Of a stretch of 64,000 nt of DNA, positions 9,959-19,292 are shown piece after piece. Each line of letters starts with the position of its first letter. Within the stretch, counting starts at the first letter, position 1. The DNA is from Citrobacter sp. wls619. Its GTDB lineage: Bacteria > Pseudomonadota > Gammaproteobacteria > Enterobacterales > Enterobacteriaceae. The translations under genes and the position numbers were made by a program. The DNA lies in contig NZ_SZXJ01000103.1 in assembly GCF_005281345.1 (NCBI RefSeq), forward strand, positions 1 through 64,000, given 5' to 3'. Below the pieces are notes generated by a model. That model did no database searches. It was not told the DNA's origin and worked only from the letters and a program-made list of their open reading frames with translations.

Positions 9959-10720
9959 ATGGTTTCATCATCTGCAGTTGTACCTCGCAGCGGTTTTTAT
10001 TACTTTTCTCAGGGATGGAAACTCATCACGCAACCGGGAATTCGTCGCTTTGTTATCCTGCCTTTACTGGTGAATATTCTGCTGATGGGCGGCGCATTCT
10101 GGTGGCTGTTTACGCAACTGGACAGTTGGATCCCCGCGCTGATGAGCCACGTCCCGAACTGGCTACAGTGGCTGAGCTATTTGCTATGGCCGATTGTGAC
10201 TGTCTCCGTGCTACTGGTGTTTGGCTACCTGTTCTCCACCATCGCCAACTGGATTGCCGCACCGTTTAACGGCTTGTTGGCAGAACAACTCGAAGCCCGC
10301 CTGACGGGCGCGACGCCGCCTGACACTGGCGTTCTTGGCATCATGAAAGATGTGCCGCGTATTATGAAGCGTGAATGGCAAAAGCTGGCGTGGTATCTCC
10401 CGCGCGCCTTTGTGTTATTGCTCCTCTATTTTATCCCCGGCGTGGGGCAGACCGTCGCACCTGTACTGTGGTTCCTGTTCAGCGCGTGGATGCTGGCTAT
10501 TCAATATTGTGATTATCCGTTCGACAACCACAAAGTGCCCTTTAAAGAGATGCGGATCGCCCTGCGCACACGCAAAGTCACCAACATGCAGTTTGGTGCG
10601 CTAACCAGTCTGTTTACGATGATCCCGGTGCTCAATCTGTTCATCATGCCAGTTGCGGTTTGTGGTGCCACGGCGATGTGGGTAGACTGCTACCGTGCTA
10701 AACACGCGTTATGGAAGTAA
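9959..10720 (+). CDS. cysZ: Sulfate transporter CysZ
   Basis: Inner-membrane protein that brings sulfate to the cysteine pathway. The start at MVSSSAVV gives 253 residues, as in E. coli. The frame is open 40 codons further upstream but that part has no family match. Several hydrophobic segments lie at about 27-50, 66-95, 140-180 and 205-235. AAGGAG at 9941-9946 is 12 nt from this ATG; a two-codon frame ATG TCC TGA (9948-9956) sits between them. It is upstream of cysK but separated by 163 bp with room for a CysB-controlled promoter. Confidence 0.95.
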   Translation: MVSSSAVVPRSGFYYFSQGWKLITQPGIRRFVILPLLVNILLMGGAFWWLFTQLDSWIPALMSHVPNWLQWLSYLLWPIVTVSVLLVFGYLFSTIANWIAAPFNGLLAEQLEARLTGATPPDTGVLGIMKDVPRIMKREWQKLAWYLPRAFVLLLLYFIPGVGQTVAPVLWFLFSAWMLAIQYCDYPFDNHKVPFKEMRIALRTRKVTNMQFGALTSLFTMIPVLNLFIMPVAVCGATAMWVDCYRAKHALWK

Positions 10721-10883
10721 TGCAAAAATGTGTAAAACAGGGATGGCTTATGCCGTCCCTTATTCCATACTGACGTCGAATATTTCCTTTCTGAATATAG
10801 ATATGCTAAATCCTTACTTCCCCATACTTTCTCAACAGGTATGCTGAAGCGGTATCCCAATTTCATACAGTTAAGGACAGGCC

Positions 10884-11855
10884 ATGAGTAAGATTTTTGA
10901 AGACAACTCGCTGACTATCGGTCATACGCCGCTGGTTCGACTGAACCGTATCGGTAACGGACGCATTCTGGCGAAGGTGGAGTCACGTAACCCGAGCTTC
11001 AGCGTCAAATGCCGTATCGGTGCCAATATGATTTGGGATGCCGAAAAACGTGGTGTACTGAAGCCGGGCGTTGAGTTGGTCGAACCGACCAGCGGTAACA
11101 CCGGGATCGCGCTGGCCTACGTTGCTGCCGCCCGTGGTTACAAACTCACCCTGACGATGCCAGAAACCATGAGCATTGAGCGTCGCAAGTTGCTGAAGGC
11201 ATTGGGTGCAAACCTGGTGCTGACCGAAGGCGCGAAAGGCATGAAGGGCGCGATTCAAAAGGCAGAGGAGATTGTTGCCAGCGACCCAGAAAAATTCCTG
11301 CTGCTTCAGCAATTCAGCAACCCGGCGAACCCGGAAATCCACGAGAAAACCACCGGCCCGGAAATCTGGGAAGATACCGACGGTCAGGTTGATGTGTTTA
11401 TCTCTGGCGTCGGTACCGGCGGTACGCTGACTGGGGTGACTCGCTACATTAAAGGGACCAAGGGCAAAACGGACCTCATCACCGTTGCCGTTGAGCCGAC
11501 AGACTCGCCGGTTATCGCCCAGGCGCTGGCGGGTGAAGAGCTGAAACCAGGCCCGCATAAAATTCAGGGCATTGGCGCAGGCTTCATTCCTGGTAACCTT
11601 GACCTGAAGCTTATCGATAAAGTGGTTGCCATCACTAATGATGAAGCGATTTCCACGGCGCGCCGCCTGATGGAAGAAGAAGGTATTCTGGCAGGTATCT
11701 CTTCAGGTGCTGCGGTTGCTGCCGCGCTTAAGCTCCAGGAAGATGAAACCTTTACCAATAAGAATATAGTGGTTATTCTACCGTCATCGGGTGAGCGTTA
11801 TCTGAGCACTGCACTGTTTGCCGATCTCTTCACTGAGAAAGAACTGCAACAGTAA
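10884..11855 (+). CDS. cysK: Cysteine synthase A (O-acetylserine sulfhydrylase)
   Basis: Makes cysteine from O-acetylserine and sulfide; forms a complex with serine acetyltransferase CysE. It has 323 residues, as in E. coli. The PLP lysine is Lys42 (FSVKCRIG), the substrate loop is [12 protein letters not shown] (about 67-78) and the phosphate-binding loop is GTGGT (about 177-181). A ribosome site AAGGACAGG precedes the ATG. It is normally activated by CysB with N-acetylserine, and the 163-bp upstream region is where that control would act. A strong terminator follows at 11878-11906. Confidence 0.97.
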   Translation: MSKIFEDNSLTIGHTPLVRLNRIGNGRILAKVESRNPSFSVKCRIGANMIWDAEKRGVLKPGVELVEPTSGNTGIALAYVAAARGYKLTLTMPETMSIERRKLLKALGANLVLTEGAKGMKGAIQKAEEIVASDPEKFLLLQQFSNPANPEIHEKTTGPEIWEDTDGQVDVFISGVGTGGTLTGVTRYIKGTKGKTDLITVAVEPTDSPVIAQALAGEELKPGPHKIQGIGAGFIPGNLDLKLIDKVVAITNDEAISTARRLMEEEGILAGISSGAAVAAALKLQEDETFTNKNIVVILPSSGERYLSTALFADLFTEKELQQ

Positions 11856-11877
11856 TGCCAGCATGTTAAATACGCGT

Positions 11878-11906
11878 AAAAAAGCACCCTTTTGGGTGCT
11901 TTTTTG
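11878..11906 (+). terminator. Rho-independent terminator after cysK
   Basis: Stem AAAAAGCACCC/GGGTGCTTTTT with a TTTT loop and trailing T run. It separates cysK from the pts promoter region and slightly overlaps the CRP-like site that follows. Confidence 0.9.
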
Positions 11907-11920
11907 TGGCCTGCTTCAAA
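11905..11920 (+). promoter_or_regulatory. CRP-like site upstream of ptsH
   Basis: TGTGG-N6-TCAAA, 8 of 10 consensus bases, in the position known for the distal pts promoter of E. coli. The control region 11907-12238 has no gene. It contains this site, an Mlc-like site, a Cra-like site and promoter elements before ptsH. Confidence 0.55.
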
Positions 11921-11976
11921 GTTTCAACCCACCTGGCATTGATTCAGCCCGCCGGAACTGGTATTTAACCAAACTA

Positions 11977-12000
11977 ATTATTTTGATGCGCGAAATTAAT
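11977..12000 (+). promoter_or_regulatory. Mlc-like operator upstream of ptsH
   Basis: AT-rich dyad ATTATTTT-N8-AAATTAAT, matching the Mlc operator described for E. coli ptsH P0. Mlc represses pts until glucose transport titrates it to the membrane (established knowledge); assignment here is by similarity. Confidence 0.55.
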
Positions 12001-12021
12001 CGTTACAGGAAAAGCGCTAGC

Positions 12022-12068
12022 TGAATCGATTTTATGATTTGGTTCAACTCTTCCTTTCGCGGCATAAT
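12022..12068 (+). promoter_or_regulatory. ptsH P0 promoter with Cra-like site
   Basis: TGAATCGATTTT at 12022-12033 resembles a Cra (FruR) half-conserved operator. It is followed by a -35 candidate TTGGTT (12039-12044), an 18-bp spacer and -10 CATAAT (12063-12068). The layout is the same as the E. coli ptsH P0 promoter. A nearer promoter probably also exists in 12120-12220 but I could not place it confidently. Confidence 0.55.
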
Positions 12069-12238
12069 GTTTAATGACGAACGAAACGTCAGCGGCAAGA
12101 AGTTGCCAGCAACGGATTGCACCGAACTCCTTTTGTGTCGCGTCCTGTTTACGTCGACGCTAACAATACAGGCTAAAGTTGAACCGCCAGGCTAGACTTT
12201 AGTTCCACAACACTAAACCTATAAGTTGGGGAAATATA

Positions 12239-12496
12239 ATGTTCCAGCAAGAAGTTACCATTACCGCTCCGAACGGTCTGCATACTCGCCCTGCTGCTCA
12301 GTTTGTTAAAGAAGCAAAAGGCTTTACGTCTGAAATCACTGTGACTTCCAACGGCAAAAGCGCTAGCGCAAAAAGCCTGTTTAAGCTGCAGACTCTGGGC
12401 CTGACTCAGGGCACCGTTGTTACCCTTTCCGCAGAAGGCGAAGACGAGCAGAAAGCAGTTGAGCATCTGGTTAAACTGATGGCTGAACTCGAGTAA
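12239..12496 (+). CDS. ptsH: Phosphocarrier protein HPr
   Basis: Carries the phosphoryl group from enzyme I to the sugar-specific EIIA proteins of the PTS. It has 85 residues and is nearly identical to E. coli HPr; the phosphorylated residue is His15 in NGLHTRPA, with Ser46 in the SLFKLQT helix. It is the first gene of ptsHI-crr. GGGG at 12226-12229 is the ribosome site. The 45-nt gap to ptsI is typical. Confidence 0.98.
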   Translation: MFQQEVTITAPNGLHTRPAAQFVKEAKGFTSEITVTSNGKSASAKSLFKLQTLGLTQGTVVTLSAEGEDEQKAVEHLVKLMAELE

Positions 12497-12541
12497 GTTC
12501 AACGAGTTCTTTTAAATATCAGTCACAAGTAAGGTAGGGTT

Positions 12542-14269
12542 ATGATTTCAGGCATTTTAGCATCCCCGGGTATCGCTTTCGGCAAGGCACTGCTGCTGAA
12601 AGAAGACGAAATCGTCATTGACCGGAAAAAAATTTCTGCCGACAAGGTTGATCAGGAAGTTGAACGTTTTCTGAGCGGTCGTGCCAAGGCATCTGCGCAA
12701 CTGGAAGCGATCAAAACCAAAGCTGGTGAAACATTCGGTGAAGAAAAAGAAGCCATCTTTGAAGGGCATATCATGCTGCTCGAAGATGAGGAGCTGGAGC
12801 AGGAAATCATAGCCCTGATTAAAGATAAGCACATGACGGCTGACGCAGCTGCGCATGAGATTATCGAAGGTCAGGCCACAGCCCTGGAAGAGCTGGATGA
12901 TGAATACCTGAAAGAACGTGCGGCTGACGTACGTGACATCGGTAAACGCCTGCTGCGTAACATCCTGGGTCTGGCAATTATCGACCTGAGCGCTATCCAG
13001 GAAGAAGTTATCCTGGTTGCCGCTGACTTGACCCCGTCAGAAACCGCACAGCTGAACCTCGAGAAGGTGCTGGGTTTCATCACTGACGCAGGTGGACGTA
13101 CCTCTCATACCTCAATCATGGCGCGTTCTTTGGAACTGCCTGCCATCGTAGGTACCGGTAGCGTCACCTCTCAGGTGAAAAACGACGACTATCTGATTCT
13201 GGATGCCGTAAACAATCAGGTTTACGTCAACCCAACTAACGACGTTATCGAACAACTGCGTGCCGTTCAGGAGCAGGTTGCTACCGAGAAAGCGGAACTC
13301 GCTAAGCTGAAAGATCTGCCCGCTATCACGCTGGACGGTCACCAGGTTGAAGTGTGTGCCAACATCGGTACCGTTCGTGACGTTGAAGGCGCTGAGCGTA
13401 ACGGCGCTGAAGGCGTGGGTCTGTATCGTACCGAATTCCTGTTCATGGACCGTGAATCGCTGCCGACTGAAGAAGAACAGTTTGCTGCGTATAAAGCCGT
13501 TGCTGAAGCGTGTGGCTCTCAGGCGGTTATCGTACGTACCATGGACATCGGCGGCGATAAAGAACTGCCGTACATGAATTTCCCGAAAGAAGAGAACCCG
13601 TTCCTGGGCTGGCGTGCCGTGCGTATCGCGATGGATCGTAAAGAGATCCTGCGTGACCAGGTTCGCGCTATCCTGCGTGCCTCTGCTTTCGGCAAACTGC
13701 GCATCATGTTCCCGATGATTATCTCTGTTGAAGAAGTGCGTGCGCTGCGCAAAGAGATCGAAATCTACAAACAGGAACTTAGGCTCGAAGGTAAAGCATT
13801 TGACGAAAGCATTGAGATTGGCGTGATGGTGGAAACACCGGCTGCGGCAACAATTGCACGTCATTTAGCCAAAGAAGTTGATTTCTTTAGTATCGGCACC
13901 AATGATTTAACGCAGTACACCCTGGCAGTTGACCGTGGTAATGATATGATTTCACACCTTTACCAACCGATGTCGCCATCTGTTCTGACGCTGATCAAGC
14001 AAGTTATTGATGCTTCTCATGCTGAAGGCAAATGGACCGGCATGTGTGGTGAGCTTGCAGGCGACGAACGTGCTACACTTCTGTTGCTGGGGATGGGTCT
14101 GGACGAATTCTCTATGAGCGCCATTTCTATCCCGCGCATTAAGAAGATTATCCGTAACACGAACTTCGAAGATGCGAAGGTGTTAGCAGAGCAGGCTCTT
14201 GCTCAACCGACAACGGACGAGTTAATGACGCTGGTTAACAAGTTCATTGAAGAAAAAACAATCTGCTAA
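12542..14269 (+). CDS. ptsI: PTS enzyme I
   Basis: Autophosphorylates from phosphoenolpyruvate and passes phosphate to HPr. It has 575 residues, as in E. coli. The N-terminal HPr-binding and phosphohistidine domain has the active His189 in [12 protein letters not shown]; the C-terminal PEP-binding barrel has EFLFMDR (about 297-303), [16 protein letters not shown] (about 452-467) and the MCGELAGDE loop. AAGGTAGGG precedes the ATG. Crr follows after 40 nt. Confidence 0.98.
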   Translation: MISGILASPGIAFGKALLLKEDEIVIDRKKISADKVDQEVERFLSGRAKASAQLEAIKTKAGETFGEEKEAIFEGHIMLLEDEELEQEIIALIKDKHMTADAAAHEIIEGQATALEELDDEYLKERAADVRDIGKRLLRNILGLAIIDLSAIQEEVILVAADLTPSETAQLNLEKVLGFITDAGGRTSHTSIMARSLELPAIVGTGSVTSQVKNDDYLILDAVNNQVYVNPTNDVIEQLRAVQEQVATEKAELAKLKDLPAITLDGHQVEVCANIGTVRDVEGAERNGAEGVGLYRTEFLFMDRESLPTEEEQFAAYKAVAEACGSQAVIVRTMDIGGDKELPYMNFPKEENPFLGWRAVRIAMDRKEILRDQVRAILRASAFGKLRIMFPMIISVEEVRALRKEIEIYKQELRLEGKAFDESIEIGVMVETPAAATIARHLAKEVDFFSIGTNDLTQYTLAVDRGNDMISHLYQPMSPSVLTLIKQVIDASHAEGKWTGMCGELAGDERATLLLLGMGLDEFSMSAISIPRIKKIIRNTNFEDAKVLAEQALAQPTTDELMTLVNKFIEEKTIC

Positions 14270-14309
14270 TCCACGAGATGCGGCCCAATTTACTGCTTAG
14301 GAGAAGATC

Positions 14310-14819
14310 ATGGGTTTGTTCGATAAACTGAAATCTCTGGTTTCTGATGATAAGAAAGACACCGGAACTATTGAGATTGTTGCTCCGCTCTCTGGCGAGA
14401 TCGTCAACATCGAAGACGTGCCGGATGTAGTTTTTGCTGAAAAAATCGTTGGTGATGGTATTGCTATCAAGCCAACCGGTAACAAAATGGTTGCCCCTGT
14501 TGATGGCACCATCGGCAAAATCTTTGAAACCAACCATGCGTTCTCTATCGAATCTGATAGCGGCATTGAGCTGTTTGTTCACTTCGGTATTGATACCGTT
14601 GAACTGAAAGGCGAAGGCTTCAAGCGTATCGCTGAAGAAGGCCAGCGTGTGAAAGTGGGCGACCCGGTTATTGAATTCGATCTGCCGCTGCTGGAAGAGA
14701 AAGCCAAGTCTACCCTGACGCCGGTTGTTATCTCCAACATGGACGAAATCAAAGAACTGATCAAACTGTCCGGTAGCGTGACCGTGGGTGAAACTCCGGT
14801 TATCCGCATCAAGAAGTAA
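14310..14819 (+). CDS. crr: PTS glucose-specific EIIA (Crr)
   Basis: Cytoplasmic glucose EIIA. It phosphorylates the glucose permease PtsG and, by its phosphorylation state, controls adenylate cyclase and inducer exclusion. It has 169 residues with active-site histidines His76 (NHAFSI) and His91 ([10 protein letters not shown]). The start has a strong AGGAGAAG ribosome site. It is the last gene of ptsHI-crr, ended by the terminator at 14838-14865. Confidence 0.98.
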   Translation: MGLFDKLKSLVSDDKKDTGTIEIVAPLSGEIVNIEDVPDVVFAEKIVGDGIAIKPTGNKMVAPVDGTIGKIFETNHAFSIESDSGIELFVHFGIDTVELKGEGFKRIAEEGQRVKVGDPVIEFDLPLLEEKAKSTLTPVVISNMDEIKELIKLSGSVTVGETPVIRIKK

Positions 14820-14837
14820 TTCTTGCCGCAGGGAAGA

Positions 14838-14865
14838 ATGGCGCCAGATGGCGCCATTTTTTTAT
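14838..14865 (+). terminator. Rho-independent terminator after crr
   Basis: Stem AATGGCGCC/GGCGCCATT with AGAT loop, followed by seven T. It ends the ptsHI-crr transcript. Confidence 0.92.
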
Positions 14866-14883
14866 CTAACGGACGTCAAAACC

Positions 14884-14963
14884 TGCCGGATGGCGCGACG
14901 CTTCTCCGGCCTACGAAAAACGCCGTAACGTAGGCCAGGTCAGGCGTATGCGCCGCCATCAGC
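14884..14963. repeat. REP/BIME element
   Basis: Two inverted REP-like units, 14884-14915 (GCCGGATGGCGCGAC ... CCGGCCTAC) and 14930-14963. They lie between the ends of the convergent crr operon and the pdxK operon. Confidence 0.75.
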
Positions 14964-14964
14964 A

Positions 14965-15204
14965 TTAAATTTGTGAAGTAACCGGTCGGTAACACGCCTC
15001 GCGCATCAGGATTTTCATACCTTCCGGCCCGCTTTCCAGCATCCGCCGTTCCGAATCCGCCACTAGCAGTTCACAATCATAGCCACCGGCAATCCCAAAC
15101 ATGGCGCGCGCCACACAGATATCTTCCAGCGCTTCTGTTCCGCTGGTATCAAAATGTCCAACGATGCGTCCATGCTGACTAACCACCAGTCGATAACTCT
15201 TCAT
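14965..15204 (-). CDS. Small conserved protein coupled to pdxK, function unknown
   Basis: 79 residues with no signal peptide, membrane segment or recognised domain. The sequence looks like an alpha/beta fold with an N-terminal beta-rich part ([18 protein letters not shown]). Two cysteines fall in the middle (Cys30, Cys43) and a third near the end (Cys71). Its ATG overlaps the pdxK stop (ATGA, 15201-15204), so translation is coupled to pdxK. I recall a similar small reading frame beside pdxK in Salmonella but none in E. coli K-12. A role in vitamin B6 metabolism is suggested only by the operon. Confidence 0.8.
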   Translation of the reverse strand: MKSYRLVVSQHGRIVGHFDTSGTEALEDICVARAMFGIAGGYDCELLVADSERRMLESGPEGMKILMREACYRPVTSQI

Positions 15205-16067
15205 CGCGCCTCCCCTGCCGGTGGCAGAATTAACTCATCACAACCGCACAAGTGCGTCCATGTCATCACTTCCAGCACGCGCTGTGCAGCATCGTGCGTG
15301 GCAGCAGTAAGTGGTTTTCCCAGCACGATACCGCTCACCAGTTCAGCGCAGAACAGATCGCCGGTCCCCTTCAGCTCCGTTTTCACCCGCGGATGGGCTA
15401 GCACCTCAACCGTTTCAGCCGTCACGACGGCAACCTGAATGACCTCCTCGGTTTCTCCCGGCGCGCTAGTGATTACCACCCATTTCAGCGTATCGGTGAG
15501 CAGCGATTTGGCTGCCGATATCGCTTCATCCAGCGTGCGACACGGTTTACCGCTCAACATCTGCAGCTCAAACACGTTTGGCGTCAGTCCCTGTGCCAGC
15601 TGTAGCAGATGCTTGCGATACGCCTCCGGTATTTCGGCCTTTACGTACATGCCGCTGTCTGTATCGCCAATCACTGGATCGACCAGAATACACAGATCCG
15701 GGTGGGTAGCCCGAACGGTCTCCAGCCACTGTGCCAACAGAGCGATTTGTTCCGCACTGCCCATATACCCCGTGGTCACCGCTTTTAGCTCACGTAACGC
15801 ATCGCGTTCATTTAAGGCGCGAAGATAGCCGCTAAACCAGTCTGCCGGGATAACACCGCCATAAAAGGTCTCATAATGCGGGGTATTGCTGAACAGTACC
15901 GTTGGGATCGCGGTGACGCGTAATCCCTGCGCTTTGATGGCCGGGACGGCGATACTGTTACCTACGCTGCCATACACCACCTGTGACTGGACGGCGACGA
16001 TATCGGTTTGTAACGCCCGATGCTTGTCGTCGAAGAGCACTGACTGTATTTCACTCTCCTGCTGCAT
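15201..16067 (-). CDS. pdxK: Pyridoxine/pyridoxal/pyridoxamine kinase PdxK
   Basis: Phosphorylates B6 vitamers with ATP in the salvage route to PLP. It has 288 residues of the ribokinase superfamily. Visible features are the N-terminal substrate region [19 protein letters not shown] (about 24-42), [14 protein letters not shown] (about 143-156) and the catalytic anion-hole motif [11 protein letters not shown] (about 234-244) with the base Asp238. AGAGGAAAAG precedes the ATG. It is transcribed away from ptsJ from a promoter adjoining the ptsJ start codon and overlaps the following small gene. Confidence 0.96.
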   Translation of the reverse strand: MQQESEIQSVLFDDKHRALQTDIVAVQSQVVYGSVGNSIAVPAIKAQGLRVTAIPTVLFSNTPHYETFYGGVIPADWFSGYLRALNERDALRELKAVTTGYMGSAEQIALLAQWLETVRATHPDLCILVDPVIGDTDSGMYVKAEIPEAYRKHLLQLAQGLTPNVFELQMLSGKPCRTLDEAISAAKSLLTDTLKWVVITSAPGETEEVIQVAVVTAETVEVLAHPRVKTELKGTGDLFCAELVSGIVLGKPLTAATHDAAQRVLEVMTWTHLCGCDELILPPAGEAR

Positions 16068-16113
16068 AAACTTTTCCTCTCGCTGGACAGCGGGCTATCG
16101 CCTCACTATTATC

Positions 16114-16147
16114 GTCATATGCTAAAATTCATTTTGTCATAGGTCAA
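16114..16147 (-). promoter_or_regulatory. pdxK promoter with candidate PtsJ direct repeats
   Basis: On the minus strand, -35 TTGACC (16147-16142), exactly 17 nt, then -10 TAGCAT (16124-16119), reading toward pdxK. The plus-strand word GTCATA occurs at 16114-16119 and 16136-16141, 22 bp apart and so on the same helix face. One copy overlaps the -10 and the other lies just inside the -35. MocR regulators often bind spaced direct repeats; PtsJ is reported to repress pdxK in Salmonella. The promoter is read from sequence; the operator is inference. Confidence 0.5.
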
Positions 16148-16149
16148 TA

Positions 16150-17442
16150 ATGATCGACGGAAAAACCGCTAACGAAATTTTTGACAGTATTCGTCAACAT
16201 GTCGCTACAGGCACCCTCGCCTCAGGCGAAACGCTTCCGCCGGTGCGCGAGCTGGCGACGACATTGAACGTCAACCGCAATACTGTCGCGGCGGCTTATA
16301 AACGACTGGTCACCTCCGGGCTGGCACTCAGTCTTGGGAGAAACGGGACGGTAATAAAAGGGATTTCCTCCCCTATCGCGCTGGAGGGAGGGAGTCCGGA
16401 TACCCCACTTACCGACCTTTCCGGCGGTAACCCTGCGCCGACTTGTCTCCCCGATCTCAGTCGTTATTTCGCGCAAATAAATAAGAACCCACGTCTGTAT
16501 GGCGATGCCGTCGTATCGCCTGAGCTTAAAACCTGGGCCACACGCTGGATGCAGGATGCCCTCCCTGGCGTGGGAGAAATTGATATCACCAGCGGTGCTA
16601 TTGATGCCATTGAACGACTACTGTGCGCCCATTTATTGCCGGGCGATAGCGTCGCGGTAGAAGATCCCTGCTTTTTAAGTAGTATCAATATGTTGCGTTA
16701 TGCGGGATTCTCAGCAAGCCCGGTCACCGTAGACAACGAAGGCATGCAACCCGACATGCTGGAGGCGGCGTTACAAAGAGGGGCGCGGGCAGTGATCCTG
16801 ACGCCGCGGGCCCACAACCCGACGGGATGTAGCCTGAGCGCCTCACGCGCCGCCCAGTTACAAAAAATCCTGGCCCGCTATCCGCAGGTACTGGTGATTG
16901 TCGACGACCACTTTGCACTGTTGTCTGCATGCCGTTGGCACCCGGTGATTGCCACGCAAACTACGCACTGGGCAGTCGTCCGTTCAATGTCGAAAACATT
17001 AGGCCCGGACTTACGCCTTGCCATCGTTGCCAGCGATCCGGTCACTTCTGCAAAACTGCGGTTACGACTCAACGCCGGCAGTCAGTGGGTCAGTCATCTG
17101 CTGCAGGATTTAGCCTGCGCCTGCCTGAGCGATGAAGAGTATCAACGTAAGCTGGTCCAGACTCAGCGGTTTTACGCAACACAGCAGCAAAAACTGACCA
17201 CCGCTCTCAGAGGATATGGCATTGATCTGCCCGTCGGTGATGGTCTGAATCTGTGGCTGCCTCTGGCGCACCACAGTCAATCACTTGCTTTTGCCCTGGC
17301 AAAATCTGGTTGGCTGGTACGCGAAGGTGAGGTGTTTGGTGTGAATACACCATCGCACGGTCTGCGCATTACGCTGTCGACCTTAAACGACAGCGATATT
17401 CATAAGCTGGCGGCTGATATTCATCAGGCGCAAAAGCGCTAA
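16150..17442 (+). CDS. ptsJ: MocR/GntR-type regulator of B6 salvage, PtsJ
   Basis: A 430-residue MocR-type regulator. It has an N-terminal GntR winged helix-turn-helix (about 8-70; LPPVRELATTLNVNRNTVAA) and a large fold-type I aminotransferase-like domain (about 90-425). That domain has the HNPTG motif (222-226) and PLP lysine Lys282 in RSMSKTLGPDLR. Salmonella PtsJ is described as a repressor of pdxK that senses PLP. It is divergent from pdxK across 82 bp and followed by yfeJ after 13 nt. E. coli K-12 has only a vestige, so the intact gene is informative on lineage. Confidence 0.93.
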   Translation: MIDGKTANEIFDSIRQHVATGTLASGETLPPVRELATTLNVNRNTVAAAYKRLVTSGLALSLGRNGTVIKGISSPIALEGGSPDTPLTDLSGGNPAPTCLPDLSRYFAQINKNPRLYGDAVVSPELKTWATRWMQDALPGVGEIDITSGAIDAIERLLCAHLLPGDSVAVEDPCFLSSINMLRYAGFSASPVTVDNEGMQPDMLEAALQRGARAVILTPRAHNPTGCSLSASRAAQLQKILARYPQVLVIVDDHFALLSACRWHPVIATQTTHWAVVRSMSKTLGPDLRLAIVASDPVTSAKLRLRLNAGSQWVSHLLQDLACACLSDEEYQRKLVQTQRFYATQQQKLTTALRGYGIDLPVGDGLNLWLPLAHHSQSLAFALAKSGWLVREGEVFGVNTPSHGLRITLSTLNDSDIHKLAADIHQAQKR

Positions 17443-17455
17443 CAGGAGAGAAAAA

Positions 17456-18172
17456 GTGCGAGTTCATTTTGTTATTCATGAGTCTTTTGAATCTGCTGGC
17501 GCGTATCTGCCGTGGGCAGAACAGCGTGGCTATACCATCACCTGGTCACGGGTTTACGCCGGAGAATCGGTTCCCGCCAATGCTGATGGGTTCGATATGC
17601 TGGTCGTCTTTGGTGGCCCGCAGTCTCCCCGCACCACGCTGGCAGAGTGCCCGTATTTTGACTCTCAGGCCGAACAGCATCTGATCAATCAGGCGATTTC
17701 AGCACGCAAAATTGTGGTGGGGATCTGCTTAGGTTCACAGCTGATTGGCGAAGCGCTGGGCGCGAAGGTGTGTCAAAGCCCGGAAAAAGAGATTGGTCAT
17801 TATCCCATTACACTGACTGAAGCAGGTAAAGCGCACCCGCTGATCGCCCACTTTGGATCGCCACTGATGGTCGGTCACTGGCACAACGACATGCCTGGAT
17901 TAACCGATCAGGCGACAATTCTGGCGACAAGTGAAGGCTGCCCGCGACAAATCGTGCAATACGGTAATTTTATCTATGGCTTCCAGTGTCATATGGAATT
18001 CACCGCCGAGGCAATCGAGGGGCTGATTCAGCATTCAGAACAAGAGTTAGCAGAGGCCAAAGGAAAACGCTTCATCCGCTCTGTGGAAAAGATGCGTGAA
18101 TGGGATTATCAGCAGATGAATGAAAAACTGTGGCAGTTCCTGGATAAACTGGTAGAGAACCGTAACGATTAG
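17456..18172 (+). CDS. yfeJ: Class I glutamine amidotransferase-like protein YfeJ
   Basis: A 238-residue cytoplasmic protein of the class I glutamine amidotransferase fold. It has the nucleophile Cys in GICLGSQLIGEALGA (about 90-104) and the His-x-Glu of the triad in GFQCHMEFTAE (about 177-187). Stand-alone members resemble GMP synthase amidotransferase subunits or gamma-glutamyl hydrolase-like enzymes; the acceptor is unknown. It starts with GTG, preceded by AGGAGAG, 13 nt after ptsJ, so the two are one operon as in Salmonella. Confidence 0.88.
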   Translation: MRVHFVIHESFESAGAYLPWAEQRGYTITWSRVYAGESVPANADGFDMLVVFGGPQSPRTTLAECPYFDSQAEQHLINQAISARKIVVGICLGSQLIGEALGAKVCQSPEKEIGHYPITLTEAGKAHPLIAHFGSPLMVGHWHNDMPGLTDQATILATSEGCPRQIVQYGNFIYGFQCHMEFTAEAIEGLIQHSEQELAEAKGKRFIRSVEKMREWDYQQMNEKLWQFLDKLVENRND

Positions 18173-18180
18173 TCATTGAA

Positions 18181-18255
18181 GGCCGGATAAAACACGCAAC
18201 GTCTTATCCAGCGATCGTGTCGTCTGTTTGCCTGATGGCGCGACGCTTATCAGGC
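18181..18255. repeat. REP/BIME element
   Basis: Inverted REP-like units between the convergent ends of yfeJ and cysM: GGCCGGATAAAACACGC at the left and TGCCTGATGGCGCGACGC at the right. Confidence 0.8.
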
Positions 18256-18262
18256 AAACAAA

Positions 18263-19174
18263 TTAGATCCCTGCGCCCTGGTTGAAGTGCTCTTCACCAA
18301 AAACGCCGGTCGAAAGGTAGCGATCGCCGCGATCGCAGATGATCGCCACCACCACAGCGCCGGGCGTAGCACGCGCCACGCGTAACGCCCCTGCCACCGC
18401 GCCGCCAGAACTGACACCGCAGAAAATGCCTTCACGAATCGCCAGCTCACGCATGGTGTTTTCTGCATCATTCTGATGAATATCCAGCACCTCATCCACC
18501 AGCGAGGCGTTAAAAATGCCCGGCATATACTCCGCAGGCCAGCGGCGGATTCCCGGAATGCTGCTGCCCTCTTCCGGCTGCAGCCCGACAATCGTCACCG
18601 GTTTAGCCTGCTCGCGCAGAAAACGAGATACACCAGTAATGGTGCCGGTCGTGCCCATGCTGGAGACAAAATGGGTAATGCGTCCGGACGTTTGCTGCCA
18701 GATTTCCGGGCCGGTTGTGGTGTAGTGCGCGTACGGGTTATCCGGATTATTAAACTGATCGAGAAGTTTACCTTCTCCACGCTGCGCCATCTCAAGGGCT
18801 AAATCGCGCGCGCCTTCCATTCCCTGCTCTTTGGTCACCAGAACCAGTTCAGCCCCGTATGCCCGCATCGCCGCACGGCGTTCCTGACTCATGTTGTCTG
18901 GCATCAGCAGCTTCATGCGGTAACCCTTCAGCGCGGCGATCATCGCCAGCGCGATACCGGTATTTCCGCTGGTTGCTTCAATCAGTACATCGCCGGGCTT
19001 AATTTCTCCGCGCTTTTCCGCTTCGACGATCATCGACAGCGCAGCCCTGTCTTTCACCGAGCCCGCTGGATTATTCCCTTCCAGTTTGACCCAAATTTCA
19101 CTGCCGTTTTCCGGCGCAAGGCGCTGCAGTTTCACCAGAGGCGTATTGCCAATCGTTTGTTCTAATGTGTTCAC
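18263..19174 (-). CDS. cysM: Cysteine synthase B (O-acetylserine sulfhydrylase B)
   Basis: Makes cysteine with sulfide or S-sulfocysteine with thiosulfate, favoured in anaerobic growth. It has 303 residues, as in E. coli. The PLP lysine is Lys41 in PAGSVKDRAALS, the substrate loop is [12 protein letters not shown] (about 65-76) and the phosphate loop is GTTGT (about 174-178). It lies directly downstream of cysPTWA, 118 bp after the cysA stop, with a BIME in the gap, and probably belongs to the same CysB-controlled unit. CysB sites could not be defined by eye. Confidence 0.97.
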   Translation of the reverse strand: MNTLEQTIGNTPLVKLQRLAPENGSEIWVKLEGNNPAGSVKDRAALSMIVEAEKRGEIKPGDVLIEATSGNTGIALAMIAALKGYRMKLLMPDNMSQERRAAMRAYGAELVLVTKEQGMEGARDLALEMAQRGEGKLLDQFNNPDNPYAHYTTTGPEIWQQTSGRITHFVSSMGTTGTITGVSRFLREQAKPVTIVGLQPEEGSSIPGIRRWPAEYMPGIFNASLVDEVLDIHQNDAENTMRELAIREGIFCGVSSGGAVAGALRVARATPGAVVVAIICDRGDRYLSTGVFGEEHFNQGAGI

Positions 19175-19193
19175 GTTTTCAGCTCAATAAAAT

Positions 19194-19269
19194 GCCGGGT
19201 GGCGCTGCGCTTACCCGGCCTACAGGTCATACTTTAGCCCGTAAGCCCGGTAAACGCAGCGCCACCGGG
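19194..19269. repeat. REP/BIME element between cysA and cysM
   Basis: REP unit GCCGGGTGGCGCTGCGC (19194 on) and its inverse ending ACGCAGCGCCACCGGG (to 19269), inside the cys gene cluster. It may lower read-through to cysM or protect the upstream mRNA. Confidence 0.8.
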
Positions 19270-19292
19270 AGATAACGATGCGAATTAACCTA

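Noticed and set aside
13112-13864. 250-codon minus-strand open frame opposite ptsI
   Set aside because: Antisense shadow; Phe/His/Arg-rich translation and no ribosome site.
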